In this document: one piece after another, positions 24,374 to 32,828 of the stretch | Layout: every line of letters begins with the position of its first letter | Numbering within the stretch: position 1 is the first letter of the stretch | Source: Lacticigenium naphthae DSM 19658 | GTDB lineage: Bacteria; Bacillota; Bacilli; Lactobacillales; Carnobacteriaceae_A | DNA: 52,472 nt | Reading direction: 5' to 3' | Assembly (NCBI RefSeq): GCF_000425865.1 | Contig: NZ_KE384467.1 | Coordinates: 1 to 52,472, forward strand | Notes under the pieces: model-generated | The model's database searches: none | What the model saw: only the letters and a program-made list of their open reading frames with translations | Told to the model about the DNA's origin: nothing | Translations under genes and position numbers: made by a program

Positions 24374-24404
24374 AAAAAGGTCGAAACCAGCGTTTCGACC
24401 TTTT
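24374..24404 (-). terminator. Terminator after the Gfo/Idh/MocA gene
   Basis: AAAAGGTCGAAA and TTTCGACCTTTT form a perfect stem around CCAGCG, with a T-run on the minus strand. Confidence 0.85.
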
Positions 24405-24417
24405 CCTATTTCCTCTT

Positions 24418-25425
24418 TTATTTTTTATCTGATGGGAAAATGATATCGGCGTCTTGTCGCATATCATAGAGCATGCGCTGCACGATACCACTTAATCGTG
24501 TCCAGTCTTCATAATTTTTTATCTGTTCGGGATCTTCCGGATGCAATAACACTTGTGCAAAATCTGTTGCTTCTTCTTTCAATGTCATGACTGCATCTTT
24601 CTTAATGATCGTTTCGGTTTCTTTTGTACGGACATCGACTTTTTCAACTGAAGAAATCGTGGTCACACCATCTAAAACCAATGTATAGTCCTGCCCATAT
24701 ATTTCACTTGGAGCAACGGTTGTCACATTTTTCCCGCATTGAATCACTACGTCAAAATCAGTGTAACGCAACAACCCAATCCCATTTCCATCCACACCAG
24801 TTGCAATCTTCTGTGCCGTATATTCTACAGACACCGGCTCTCCAAACCAACTCGCGGCCACGTACAATGGATATACACCTAAGTCCATCAATGCACCGCC
24901 AGCAAATTGCAATGAAAAAATATTTGGCTCTTGTCCAGCCAACACTTGATCGTAGCGGGAAGAATATTTCATAAAGGACAACCGTGCCCCTTTGACCTCT
25001 CCAAGCGTTTCAATTTGCCTGGAAGCTATTTTAAAATTCTCCTCATGAATGTGCCGCGCCGCTTCAAATAACTTAACTCCATGCGCGTGCGCTTGTTTGA
25101 CAGCTTGTTCCCACTCATCCGGAGAAGTAAATGCCGGTTTTTCAACAATGACATGTTTTTTCGCTGCTAACAGTTCCATCGCTTGTTCAAAATGCAAGCT
25201 ATTGGGAGAGGCCACATAGACCACGTCGATCTCTGGTCGTTGTGCAAAAGCAGTCAAATCTGTTTCAAAAATCGTTGCGCCATATTTTTTGCCAAAATCT
25301 GCTGCCTTTTCTTTGGAACGGGAATACACCGCTTCAATCGTGTAGTGCCCCGACTCCAACGCACCTTTGGCAAATAAGTCACTGATCATACTTGTTCCGA
25401 TCATCCCTACTTTAATTTGTTCCAT
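24418..25425 (-). CDS. Gfo/Idh/MocA-family NAD(P)-dependent oxidoreductase
   Basis: Cytoplasmic sugar or polyol dehydrogenase-like protein of 335 aa. The Rossmann N-terminus reads IKVGMIGTSMISDLFA; the dinucleotide domain also has VYVASPNSLHFEQA, and VIVEKPAF supplies the EKP Lys common to the family. The C-terminal alpha/beta domain (GGALMDLGVYPLY) follows. The ATG at 25425 is used because GAAGGAGA lies just before it; an ATG 15 bases upstream overlaps that site. Substrate cannot be told from sequence. The gene stands alone, with a terminator behind and an Mga-like regulator upstream on the same strand. Confidence 0.88.
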   Translation of the reverse strand: MEQIKVGMIGTSMISDLFAKGALESGHYTIEAVYSRSKEKAADFGKKYGATIFETDLTAFAQRPEIDVVYVASPNSLHFEQAMELLAAKKHVIVEKPAFTSPDEWEQAVKQAHAHGVKLFEAARHIHEENFKIASRQIETLGEVKGARLSFMKYSSRYDQVLAGQEPNIFSLQFAGGALMDLGVYPLYVAASWFGEPVSVEYTAQKIATGVDGNGIGLLRYTDFDVVIQCGKNVTTVAPSEIYGQDYTLVLDGVTTISSVEKVDVRTKETETIIKKDAVMTLKEEATDFAQVLLHPEDPEQIKNYEDWTRLSGIVQRMLYDMRQDADIIFPSDKK

Positions 25426-25544
25426 TTGAATCTCCTTCATCGTTTGTATTTTTTTCTTCGTCTGTTTTTCCTTGATTCCTATCTTACACAGTTTCTAAGC
25501 AAATGCATTTTCCATTTCTATTCTAACATGTATTTAAACAGTCA

Positions 25545-26996
25545 TCAGTCCATTTTTATAAATTCTTCGATAAGCCACTGATTGATTTGTTTAGCTGTTT
25601 CATCTAATTGTCTATAATTTAAGCGAAAGACCGGTAAGTGTTTCAAGTCTGTTTTCGTGATCATTTCTAAAGCAGTATCCGTTATGACCAAATCGATCTC
25701 CGTTTCCAAAAAGAGTTGATTGGCGAATAGTCGGTAGCTGGCTTTATTTAATACCATCGAGTGAAAATAATCTCTTAAAATCCGCTCTTGATACAATCCT
25801 AATTCGCTGACCAGCAGGATGGTCTTTTGTCCTCTTTTTTCCGTCAGCTGTTTTGCCAGTCCATTCCAATGAATGACGATCCAATATGCATAACTATCTT
25901 CTAATCCTGCAATCGTTTTTTTTAAGATTGGAAATTGTTCCAATAAAGAGAGCGCAATGGTCGAAAATTCTTCATACCATTTCCCCATACCCTGCAATAT
26001 ATTATCGCGTTTCACTGCAAATGAAAAAGTCGAGTCCCCTTTGAAATACATACGGTAATAGCCCTGCAACACCATTCGCGCAAGTAAATTCTCCTCGTTC
26101 GGAAGGGTGACGGTCAATATGAGTCTTAACTCAGTGATGTATTCTTTCATCAAATCGTAAATCACGTGCAGTTCCGAGGAATCGATCACTAAAATTTTTT
26201 CCGGATGGGGTGCATAACGCAAGAAATACAAAGTAAGTAGCTGTTCTTCTTCCGTGGATAGGGTCAGCGAAAGTTCGTCAGTTAGCTGAGTCAGCTGTTT
26301 TCTAAATGCTGGATAAGTACTAACGGGGGCGTAAAAGGCTCCCATGGTCCGTCCTTTTCGGATATGGTCTAAAGAGATAGTCAAAAAGTAAACAGCCTCT
26401 CTTTCAACTGTAGCCGATAGCCAAAACTTTTGCTTCTTTTTTATTGTTTGAATGAACGCATAACTTTTCTGGGCCAACTCTCTATCGTATGCGTAAGGAT
26501 GACCAGGATTCAAGGTAGCGTAGTAGACACTGAAAAAATGGCGGACGGCTAACACGGATCCATTGATTCGGCAAGGATTCAAAGAAATAGTTAGTTGATA
26601 CGGTTCCAATACTGTGTTGATTTGCTGTACGCTCCTTCGTAAAGTAGAAGAACTTACATGCAGAAGGTCCTCACACTGCTCAGCAGATACTGCTTCATTT
26701 TCAAATAGCAGCTGGATACAGCGCACATTTGTGTTGTCGTTGTATATTTCTTGGATCAATGCACTAACGGTCTTTCCTGGTTTTTCTTCCAGCTTCAAAA
26801 TATTGTTTTTATTTGCTGAAAGGTTAAAATAATCTTTGTATTTCTCTTGAAAATAAGTAAGATCTGACTTGATCGTTCGAGTCGAACAAGCTAACTTCGC
26901 AGCCAAATTCTCAGCTGTTAAATCTTTTTTTACAGTCAATTCTTCCAGTAATCCAATATGTCGTTGTTCCGAAACGGATAGCAATCTCCTAAACAT
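25545..26996 (-). CDS. Mga/PRD-like transcriptional regulator
   Basis: A 483-aa regulator built like Mga/AtxA. There are two N-terminal helix-turn-helix regions (residues 10-60 with LAAKLACSTRTIKSDLTYF, and 105-160 with EDLLHVSSSTLRRSVQQIN). A central PRD-like helical region follows, with a C-terminal EIIB-like domain (about 395-480, TILLVSELGLYQERIL). Regulators of this class respond to PTS phosphorylation in the PRD and control surface or metabolic genes. Its target is unknown; the region upstream carries only a tiny ORF and a terminator. No adjacent PTS gene. Confidence 0.8.
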   Translation of the reverse strand: MFRRLLSVSEQRHIGLLEELTVKKDLTAENLAAKLACSTRTIKSDLTYFQEKYKDYFNLSANKNNILKLEEKPGKTVSALIQEIYNDNTNVRCIQLLFENEAVSAEQCEDLLHVSSSTLRRSVQQINTVLEPYQLTISLNPCRINGSVLAVRHFFSVYYATLNPGHPYAYDRELAQKSYAFIQTIKKKQKFWLSATVEREAVYFLTISLDHIRKGRTMGAFYAPVSTYPAFRKQLTQLTDELSLTLSTEEEQLLTLYFLRYAPHPEKILVIDSSELHVIYDLMKEYITELRLILTVTLPNEENLLARMVLQGYYRMYFKGDSTFSFAVKRDNILQGMGKWYEEFSTIALSLLEQFPILKKTIAGLEDSYAYWIVIHWNGLAKQLTEKRGQKTILLVSELGLYQERILRDYFHSMVLNKASYRLFANQLFLETEIDLVITDTALEMITKTDLKHLPVFRLNYRQLDETAKQINQWLIEEFIKMD

Positions 26997-27080
26997 ACTC
27001 TCCCCCCTCGTTCTGTATACTCTCTTGTCTACAGTTTAGCAAACAAAAGTGTAAAGCACGAATGATAAGAAAGAATGAAT

Positions 27081-27118
27081 AAGGAGGCCGTTTTCATAAT
27101 GAAAACAACCTCCTTTTT
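27081..27118. terminator. Bidirectional hairpin upstream of the Mga-like gene
   Basis: AAGGAGG and CCTCCTT enclose GTTTTCAT-A-ATGAAAAC, followed by a T-run on the plus strand. Confidence 0.6.
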
Positions 27119-27201
27119 ATTGGTCTGATTCTATTTATCTTTTTGCCTTTTTGGAGAGAAAAGACAGATGGATGGAGAAAGATAAGAGAGGAGGAAATAG
27201 A

Positions 27202-27318
27202 ATGTTACCAAATTCGCATATCTCTTACTCCAAAATAGACAGAGGATGTCAAGAGAATATGGAGAGGATATGTAAAAAAATGCACTTAACTACCTATTTA
27301 AGAACAGTTGTCATTTAA
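27202..27318 (+). CDS. Possible 38-aa peptide with strong ribosome binding site
   Basis: GAGAGGAGGAAATAGA leads straight into an ATG at ideal spacing. The peptide is 38 aa, basic, with two Cys nine residues apart (DRGCQENMERICKKMH). It lies divergent from the Mga-like regulator. There is no hydrophobic segment typical of a leader or toxin, and I recognise no family. Both a genuine small peptide and chance are possible; the ribosome binding site is the main argument. Confidence 0.35.
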   Translation: MLPNSHISYSKIDRGCQENMERICKKMHLTTYLRTVVI

Positions 27319-27552
27319 TTGCGTCCATTTCTCTCTCTTCTACCTTAAATATATAGTATCTCAAATAATGAGAAAATTCTAATCATCTTTTTCCTTGCAC
27401 CAGGAAAAGTGTGAAAACGTTGTCTATTCAACGTTTTATCTGTCTTTTACATATTGATTATAACAGGTTTTTCCTGTTTTTTTCTATTCTGGACACTTGA
27501 AAAATAAAAAGAAGGTGCAACTCATTGGAACGATTTTCAGGAAGATTGTCCG
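27319..27552. other. Intergenic stretch with hairpins and a cre-like motif
   Basis: AAAACGTTG-TCTATT-CAACGTTTT forms a hairpin near 27415-27440; TGAAAACGTTGTCT within it differs from the cre consensus at one position. ACAGG-TTTTT-CCTGT followed by T7 near 27464-27486 is terminator-like on the plus strand. No gene seen. Confidence 0.4.
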
Positions 27553-27601
27553 AAAAAAGGAGGAGCGTCCGGGATAAATCCCCCGTCGCTCCTCCTTTTT
27601 A
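27553..27601 (-). terminator. Terminator overlapping the aldo/keto reductase stop
   Basis: AAAAAAGGAGGAGCG and CGCTCCTCCTTTTT form a long stem. The stop codon of the reductase lies inside the distal arm. Confidence 0.8.
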
Positions 27602-28408
27602 TTCGTGATCCAATTTTTTGATGGCTTCCATTTCTTCATAAGCCAGTTCAAAATCAAACAAGTCTAAATTTTCATCGAGACGACCGATTTTAGATGTTTT
27701 GGGTATCGGAATGATTCCTCGTTGGAGGGACCATCTTAAGGCTACTTGTGCGGGAGTTTTCCCGTGACGTTTACCAATTCGTTCCAACAATTGAAAAGCT
27801 TCCAATTGTCCCCGATTTATCGGACTATAGGCCATTGACACAAGCCCTTGCTGGTCGCAAAAAAGTTTCAAGTCCTCTTGAGAAAAACTTGGATAGCTTT
27901 GGTATTGATTCACCATCGGCAACACTTCGGCTTCTTCCATTAAATACCGTATTTGTTTTTTATTGAAATTGGAGACTCCGATTGCTTTTACTTTACCTTT
28001 TTTGTACATTTTTTCTAACAATTTCCACGTATCTAAATTGACTTCATCGCTCTCATCAGGCCAATGGATCAACAGCAAATCGATGTAATCCAGTCCTAAG
28101 TGATTCAAACTTTTTTTCACCGAATCTTTTGCTTTATCGTATCCCATTTCTGTGCGCCAGATTTTTGTGACGACAAAAACATCTTCTCTCTTCACTACGC
28201 CGTCCCTTTCAGCTCGTTCAATAGCGGAGCCTACTTGTTCTTCATTGCCATACATTGAAGCGGTGTCCAACAAACGGTAACCTTTTTTTAAAGCAGAATA
28301 AATAATGCTTTCCCCTTCGTTGTCTTCCAGGTGAAATGTACCCAAACCAATTTGTGGTATCTTGACACCATTTCTCAACATATACGTATCCAACCGTGTG
28401 ATTGCCAT
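27599..28408 (-). CDS. Aldo/keto reductase
   Basis: NADPH-dependent carbonyl reductase of the AKR superfamily, 269 aa, (beta/alpha)8 barrel. The tetrad is present: Asp in RLLDTASMYGNE, Tyr in the same motif, Lys in FVVTKIW and His in LLLIHWPDES. The cofactor segment near the C-terminus reads GIIPIPKTSKIGRLDENL. The ATG at 28408 follows GAAGGGG; an upstream ATG at 28426 lies in front of that site and is less likely. The metallophosphoesterase gene ends 22 bp upstream, so they likely share a transcript. Substrate unknown (2,5-diketogluconate or methylglyoxal reductase-like). Confidence 0.92.
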   Translation of the reverse strand: MAITRLDTYMLRNGVKIPQIGLGTFHLEDNEGESIIYSALKKGYRLLDTASMYGNEEQVGSAIERAERDGVVKREDVFVVTKIWRTEMGYDKAKDSVKKSLNHLGLDYIDLLLIHWPDESDEVNLDTWKLLEKMYKKGKVKAIGVSNFNKKQIRYLMEEAEVLPMVNQYQSYPSFSQEDLKLFCDQQGLVSMAYSPINRGQLEAFQLLERIGKRHGKTPAQVALRWSLQRGIIPIPKTSKIGRLDENLDLFDFELAYEEMEAIKKLDHE

Positions 28409-28430
28409 GTTTACCCCTTCTTTCACTTAA

Positions 28431-29279
28431 TTATTCTAATGTGATCAAGCCAATTTCCGGGCGGTTGTTGATGCGGAATGGGAAGCCAGAATTTCCAAGA
28501 CCGCGGTTGATGATCAAGCGTTTCGATGGATTTTCCTTGCTGTGGAACAATCCGTAGTCGTAATACGGTAGTCTCCCTTGACCGGGAGCAAACAACCCGC
28601 CTACGAACGGCATCCGAATTTGACCGGCGTGCGTATGTCCAGATAGTGTTAAGTCTGGTGCCTTCGTTCTGTCGACTAAATATTCTTCGAAATATTCAGG
28701 ATGATGCGCCAATAATATTTTGGGCTGATCGACCATGCCTTCGGTCAATTGGATATTTTTCAATAGTGGGCGTGGTGTTGACGCCATCGTGTTTTTTTCA
28801 GCCAGACCCATTAAAACAAATCCTTCGTCGGCCTGTCCAAATGAGATCCATTCCGCTTTGTCTTCCAATAAAGTTACGTGGGAAGCCTGCATCATGATTT
28901 TAAATGACTCATAATCTCCCGATTTGATATCATGATTTCCTGTTACGACATAAACGGGTGCCATCTTACTCAATAGGATCCCAAAATCTTCAAATTGGAT
29001 TGCAGATAAATCCGGTAGCCCTGCGTGGACGATATCCCCCGTGATCACTATCAGATCCGGATCGAGCTCGCCTACTTTTTCCGCTAACTTCATTAAATTC
29101 GGCCCGTGTTTGGGTAAATGGAAATCCGATAGATGAACGATTTTTACACCTTTTACATTTTGAGCTAAATGTGGAATTCTCACTGTGTAAGAAGTCACTT
29201 CTGCTACTGTATTTTGAAAATACAAGTAGCTTGCCATACCGGCTAGTCCAATTGCACCAGCTCCCCATAATCCTACCAT
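28431..29279 (-). CDS. Membrane-anchored metallophosphoesterase (YkuE-like)
   Basis: Calcineurin-like phosphoesterase, 282 aa. An N-terminal hydrophobic helix (GLWGAGAIGLAGMASYLYF) anchors it. The dimetal-site motifs follow in order: HLSDFHLPKHG, VITGDIVHAG, VVTGNHDIK, LLAHHPEYF and LSGHTHAGQIRMP. The FAPGQGRLPYYDYGLF segment is typical of the YkuE/YaeI branch, some of which act on UDP-2,3-diacylglucosamine-like or lipid substrates. In Gram-positives the substrate is unsettled. It is followed 22 bp later by the aldo/keto reductase gene. Confidence 0.9.
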   Translation of the reverse strand: MVGLWGAGAIGLAGMASYLYFQNTVAEVTSYTVRIPHLAQNVKGVKIVHLSDFHLPKHGPNLMKLAEKVGELDPDLIVITGDIVHAGLPDLSAIQFEDFGILLSKMAPVYVVTGNHDIKSGDYESFKIMMQASHVTLLEDKAEWISFGQADEGFVLMGLAEKNTMASTPRPLLKNIQLTEGMVDQPKILLAHHPEYFEEYLVDRTKAPDLTLSGHTHAGQIRMPFVGGLFAPGQGRLPYYDYGLFHSKENPSKRLIINRGLGNSGFPFRINNRPEIGLITLE

Positions 29280-29422
29280 TCCTTTTCCTCCTACACTTTC
29301 GTTCTATCTGTATTTTAACAAATTCACACAAAAAATGCTCTTATTCTTTATTGTAACCTATTCTCATTGTTAACGATTGCATATAAGGAGGTTTCCTTAA
29401 GAAGTTATGTATGTATGTTTGC

Positions 29423-29555
29423 CTGCTCACTCCGCACGAAAAAGCCCTTATCTTCAGAAGAAGCCAGTATCCTTGTCTATACTTCTATCATTTTACTGTT
29501 TTCGTAAGGAGTACTGTCTCTATTTTGTTCAACTCCTGCCGTTCTTGACATTCAG
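29423..29555 (+). repeat. Diverged copy of the family (c) cassette
   Basis: TTTGCCTGCTCACTCCGCACGA...TCAGAAGAAG...CCTTGTCT aligns with TTTGCCTACTTATTCCGCAAGA...TCAGAAGAGA...CCTTGTCT at 24005-24065. The array behind has decayed to one hairpin (GGAGTACTGTC...CAACTCCTGCCG, 29508-29545). A 57-aa frame across it is not convincing. Confidence 0.6.
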
Positions 29556-29627
29556 TCTGGAAAACTGGCTACTCTTTTAGACCCTATCAACAGTATCTTA
29601 ACACCGATAGTCACTCATTTTGAAAAT

Positions 29628-29659
29628 AAAAAAGAACTCGCCAGCAGCCAGTTCTTTTT
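29628..29659 (-). terminator. Terminator after the 88-aa gene
   Basis: AAAAAGAACT and AGTTCTTTTT around 11 bases, with a T-run on the minus strand. Confidence 0.7.
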
Positions 29660-29671
29660 GTATTCATATTT

Positions 29672-29938
29672 TTACGATACATACGTCAAATGTTTAAAGG
29701 AAATCGAATGCACTCTGCGTCGTTGGCTACAATTTAACTCGTCTAATGAAACGGTGCTCACACCCATTCGAAATAAATCCTTGATTTCGAGGTGGTTTTT
29801 TCTTAAAACTCGATCCAAAGGGCAATCCAGTTCACCATCTGCGTTTGTCAGCACATCTTCCTCATCAACAGGCAACTCTTGGGTAGACGTTTCTGATTCC
29901 AAAGTATAAATGTATACCATCTTATTCTTTTCGCCCAT
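29672..29938 (-). CDS. Hypothetical protein, 88 aa
   Basis: Small acidic-to-basic protein with no recognised family. The N-terminal half is acidic (STQELPVDEEDVLTNADGE), the C-terminal half basic (SQRRRVHSISFKHL). AAAGGTGAT precedes the ATG, and a terminator follows 13 bases after the stop, which supports expression. No TM segment. The region upstream carries repeated GTGACA boxes that might be regulator sites. Confidence 0.5.
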   Translation of the reverse strand: MGEKNKMVYIYTLESETSTQELPVDEEDVLTNADGELDCPLDRVLRKNHLEIKDLFRMGVSTVSLDELNCSQRRRVHSISFKHLTYVS

Positions 29939-30011
29939 CTCATCACCTTTACTTTCCTAAATAATACAGTGCCTAAACTAAGTACATTGCTCACAAGGAT
30001 TTGACCAATTT

Positions 30012-30107
30012 GTGACAACCGTTATTTTTTCCTTTTGTTTAGTATACTGGATTTTTCCAGAAAGTGTGTGACAATTTTCCGACTAAATTCGTGACGTTTT
30101 TGTGAAT
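30012..30107. promoter_or_regulatory. Repeated GTGACA boxes
   Basis: TTTGTGACAA (30012), GTGTGACAATTT (30068), TTCGTGACGTTT (30091) and a partial TTTGTGAATTT (30102) lie in 95 bp between the 88-aa gene and the PfkB-like gene. Possible protein binding sites; no clear promoter accompanies them. Confidence 0.3.
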
Positions 30108-30114
30108 TTCCCCC

Positions 30115-31239
30115 TTATGTTTTCACCCCGTTTTTAGGGTAGCGTTTCAAATCTTTTTCCAGTGTCTGTTGAGTAAGATCTTGCCTGACAGTATACGAAT
30201 CTAAGCTCGTATAAAATGCATTCGCATAGGCAAAATCGAGCGATTCACCTAACTCTCTTTCGTTGTAGGTCCCATAAATCAAGCCGGCCAACAACGCCTC
30301 TCCAACACCCCAATTGTAGCGTTGTAAATCATGATGCGGATGTTTGATGATCTGTACTTCCCCATTGGTTTGCGTTGCATAGACCACTTGCTTATTCTCT
30401 TTTACAATGAAGACCGTTTTCGCACCTTTTTCAAGCCATTTCCGTGCGCCTTCTTTCACTTCTTCTTCGGTTTCCATTTTTATTCCAAAGTGATAGGCCG
30501 TTTCATCATATTTTGTCACGACACAATCGATGCCATCGATCGATTCCGGTAAATTTTCTGTTTTTAGGATCGAAGTTGTAATGAGATGCATGGGTATATG
30601 ATAGCGTGTAGCCATGCTTTTCAACATGCTCAATGTTTGTCCAGGGATATTGGTGTCGGCAACGATGTAAGAAGCTTTCTCAATATATTGTTGATACTGG
30701 CTCAACCATTCACGTGTCATATGGTTATATATATCCATCTCGGCTAAACCTAGGATCATTTTACCTTCTTCATTCACTATTTCTGTAAAGTTTCCAGTCG
30801 TATAATCTGCCAGGACGTCAACCATTTCCAGATTCATATATGGTTGGGACACGCGTTGGATGGTCCGCCAGCTTTCATCTTTCCCGACAATGGATAAGAG
30901 GGTCGTGGGCAATTCTAGTTTACCTAAATTTTCAGCAATATTCCGGGCAACTCCACCCGGGTGGCTGTGGGAAGAGACTTTGTTAGACGTATTGCGGATC
31001 AGGTCTCCATCGACATGATAAATACGGTCAATATTTGCTCCACCAACGCAGACGATGGGACGATTGTCATTGACGACATAAGCTCTCCCTACCAGATACC
31101 CTTTAGAGACCAAACCAGAAATCATATTGGCGACACTGGGCCTGGACAACCCAATAAAGTCACTCAGCTCTTTTTGAGAAATATAAGGATTCTCCCGGAT
31201 CTTCTGTAATATTTTTGCTTCGTTATTGTTTAATACCAT
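30115..31239 (-). CDS. Winged-helix PfkB-like protein with altered active site
   Basis: A 374-aa fusion. Residues 1-55 are a MarR/AsnC-like helix-turn-helix (ISQKELSDFIGLSRPSVANMISGL); from about 60 on comes a ribokinase fold (PIVCVGGANIDRIYHVDG, HPGGVARNIAENLGKL). This layout is known from PsuK-like carbohydrate kinases with a DNA-binding head. In the catalytic site the usual GAGD is GVGE (residues 311-314), replacing the essential Asp base with Glu, and the preceding TT/DT is NW. Catalysis is therefore doubtful, and the protein may have become a sugar- or nucleoside-sensing regulator. AcoABC-like and sugar genes are not nearby; its target is unknown. Confidence 0.8.
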   Translation of the reverse strand: MVLNNNEAKILQKIRENPYISQKELSDFIGLSRPSVANMISGLVSKGYLVGRAYVVNDNRPIVCVGGANIDRIYHVDGDLIRNTSNKVSSHSHPGGVARNIAENLGKLELPTTLLSIVGKDESWRTIQRVSQPYMNLEMVDVLADYTTGNFTEIVNEEGKMILGLAEMDIYNHMTREWLSQYQQYIEKASYIVADTNIPGQTLSMLKSMATRYHIPMHLITTSILKTENLPESIDGIDCVVTKYDETAYHFGIKMETEEEVKEGARKWLEKGAKTVFIVKENKQVVYATQTNGEVQIIKHPHHDLQRYNWGVGEALLAGLIYGTYNERELGESLDFAYANAFYTSLDSYTVRQDLTQQTLEKDLKRYPKNGVKT

Positions 31240-31550
31240 AGTCTTTCCGCCTTTTTTGTATCATTTCTTTACTAACAGTATGACAGAAAACCCTATAAAA
31301 AAACAGAGAGTTTTCATGAAATTTTATGTGTTTTTATTACAGATCGTCCGGTTTGTTACAGTTGGATAACAAGTCCATTTGCAGAACTTATACCCAGTTC
31401 AAAATCGACTATGGAATATTATACTGTGCTCGTGTATCTTTCTAGAAAAACAAAAAAAACTTCCTCACAGGATCCGCCCGTTTTTCAACTGCTGGCTTAT
31501 CCTGAAGAGGAAGTCTATTGAAGTGATGAAACCGTTCATTTAGAAAGTTC
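31240..31550. other. Intergenic region with the terminator of the next gene
   Basis: The minus-strand arms ACTTCCTC(TT)CAGGAT and ATCCTG(T)GAGGAAGT (31452-31514) followed by T8 make a strong terminator for the membrane protein gene at 31551. No gene seen in the rest. Confidence 0.65.
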
Positions 31551-32828
31551 TTATTTTTTCAAAGGATTTTCTTGTGGTTCATCATTCTTCAGTTTTTCTT
31601 TTTCCATTTTTGCATCTAATTTAGTTAATTGGTCTTTTGCAAAATCACGGCCACCGACACCGAAGGCAATACCGAAGGCTACAGCCAATCCTCCGAGTAC
31701 GATGATGAATGCCCAGTTGACAATGGTGGTAGCAAAGTTCAATTGGTCAAGTGTCATGAATAAGGCAAAGGCGATCAAGATATATTTAACGAGTTCTCCA
31801 GTAAATCTGCTTCCAGTTGCTTTGGTGATCACGCGTGCAAGCATTTGTCCGCCAACTAAACCTAAGGATATAATAACTAAGGCAAAGATGACATTTGGTA
31901 GGTAGCCAATGATGGCTGTTCCAATTGTGTTCAATACATCTAAGTTTAAAGCAGTGATGGCTTCAACGAAGAAGAACAAACCAATCAAAATGGCGACAAT
32001 ATTTCCGATGATGTTCGCAAAGTCTATATTCATGCTTCCTGATTTATTGATATAGTCAGAAAGTTTGTTGACGCCTGTTCCATTTAATAAGTCAGTGAGC
32101 AGGTCACCCACAAATTTAGCAATAGCGAAGCCAACACCTATCAAAATCACAGCTACTAAAATATTTGGAATAGCTGACATCAATGAGTTCAATACATTAA
32201 TGATCGGTTCTGAAATCGAGCGGATATTTAATGTTTCCAAAGCTACGGTAATGATCGGTACGAGGATCAATACATAGACAATGTTTGCTAATACCGTTGC
32301 AATCGAATCTTTTTTGCCAGCTTTTAGTTCTTTATCTGCATCCGTCGTAGTTGAAGATCCAGTCAATTTACCAACTGCTCCATCCAAATTCATTGAATAA
32401 GCCAGATTGTAAATCAAATTCTTAACAAAGCGTGCTGCGAATATGCCAATGGTCAAGATCACTGCAGCAGCAATGATATTAGGCAAATAATTCAAGGCTG
32501 TCGTCATCATATTTTCAAAAGGAGCTGCGACACCATCTAATCCAAATGCGCTAAAGATCCCTGGTAAGAATAATACCCATACTAAATAATAAAATGCTTT
32601 AGCGATCGCATCGATGGTTTCTTGTGCTCTTTCTTTGGTGTTTGCTACTCCCCAGCCTGTCAAACGATCATCAAAGTCGATTGCTCTGAGACCTTTACTG
32701 ATAGCCTGTTTGACTAAAGTTGCCACTAGCCATGCAACGACGATTAAAGCAATACCCAACAGTAACTGCGGTAAATAGTTGATGAAACTATTGACTCCGC
32801 GTGAAAATGAATCCGTTATATTATCCAT
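31551..32828 (-). CDS. Multi-repeat conserved-TM-helix membrane protein (CmpX/MscS-related)
   Basis: A 425-aa integral membrane protein. A unit with the pattern (Y/I)LPN(I/V)-x7-G-x-(A/V)-x6-L occurs four times: NYLPQLLLGIALIVVAW near residue 18, NYLPNIIAAAVILTIGIF near 113, SAIPNILVAVILIGVGF near 218 and GYLPNVIFALVIISLGL near 310. These match the conserved TM helix found in CmpX and in the pore region of small mechanosensitive channels. A soluble MscS beta domain is missing. The tail is highly charged (KLDAKMEKEKLKNDE). It may be a channel or a stress-related scaffold. A strong terminator follows. Confidence 0.8.
   Translation of the reverse strand: MDNITDSFSRGVNSFINYLPQLLLGIALIVVAWLVATLVKQAISKGLRAIDFDDRLTGWGVANTKERAQETIDAIAKAFYYLVWVLFLPGIFSAFGLDGVAAPFENMMTTALNYLPNIIAAAVILTIGIFAARFVKNLIYNLAYSMNLDGAVGKLTGSSTTTDADKELKAGKKDSIATVLANIVYVLILVPIITVALETLNIRSISEPIINVLNSLMSAIPNILVAVILIGVGFAIAKFVGDLLTDLLNGTGVNKLSDYINKSGSMNIDFANIIGNIVAILIGLFFFVEAITALNLDVLNTIGTAIIGYLPNVIFALVIISLGLVGGQMLARVITKATGSRFTGELVKYILIAFALFMTLDQLNFATTIVNWAFIIVLGGLAVAFGIAFGVGGRDFAKDQLTKLDAKMEKEKLKNDEPQENPLKK

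Noticed and set aside
29417-29590. 57-aa plus-strand peptide
   Set aside because: An AAGGAGG is present but too far from the ATG, and the frame runs through a copy of a non-coding repeat.
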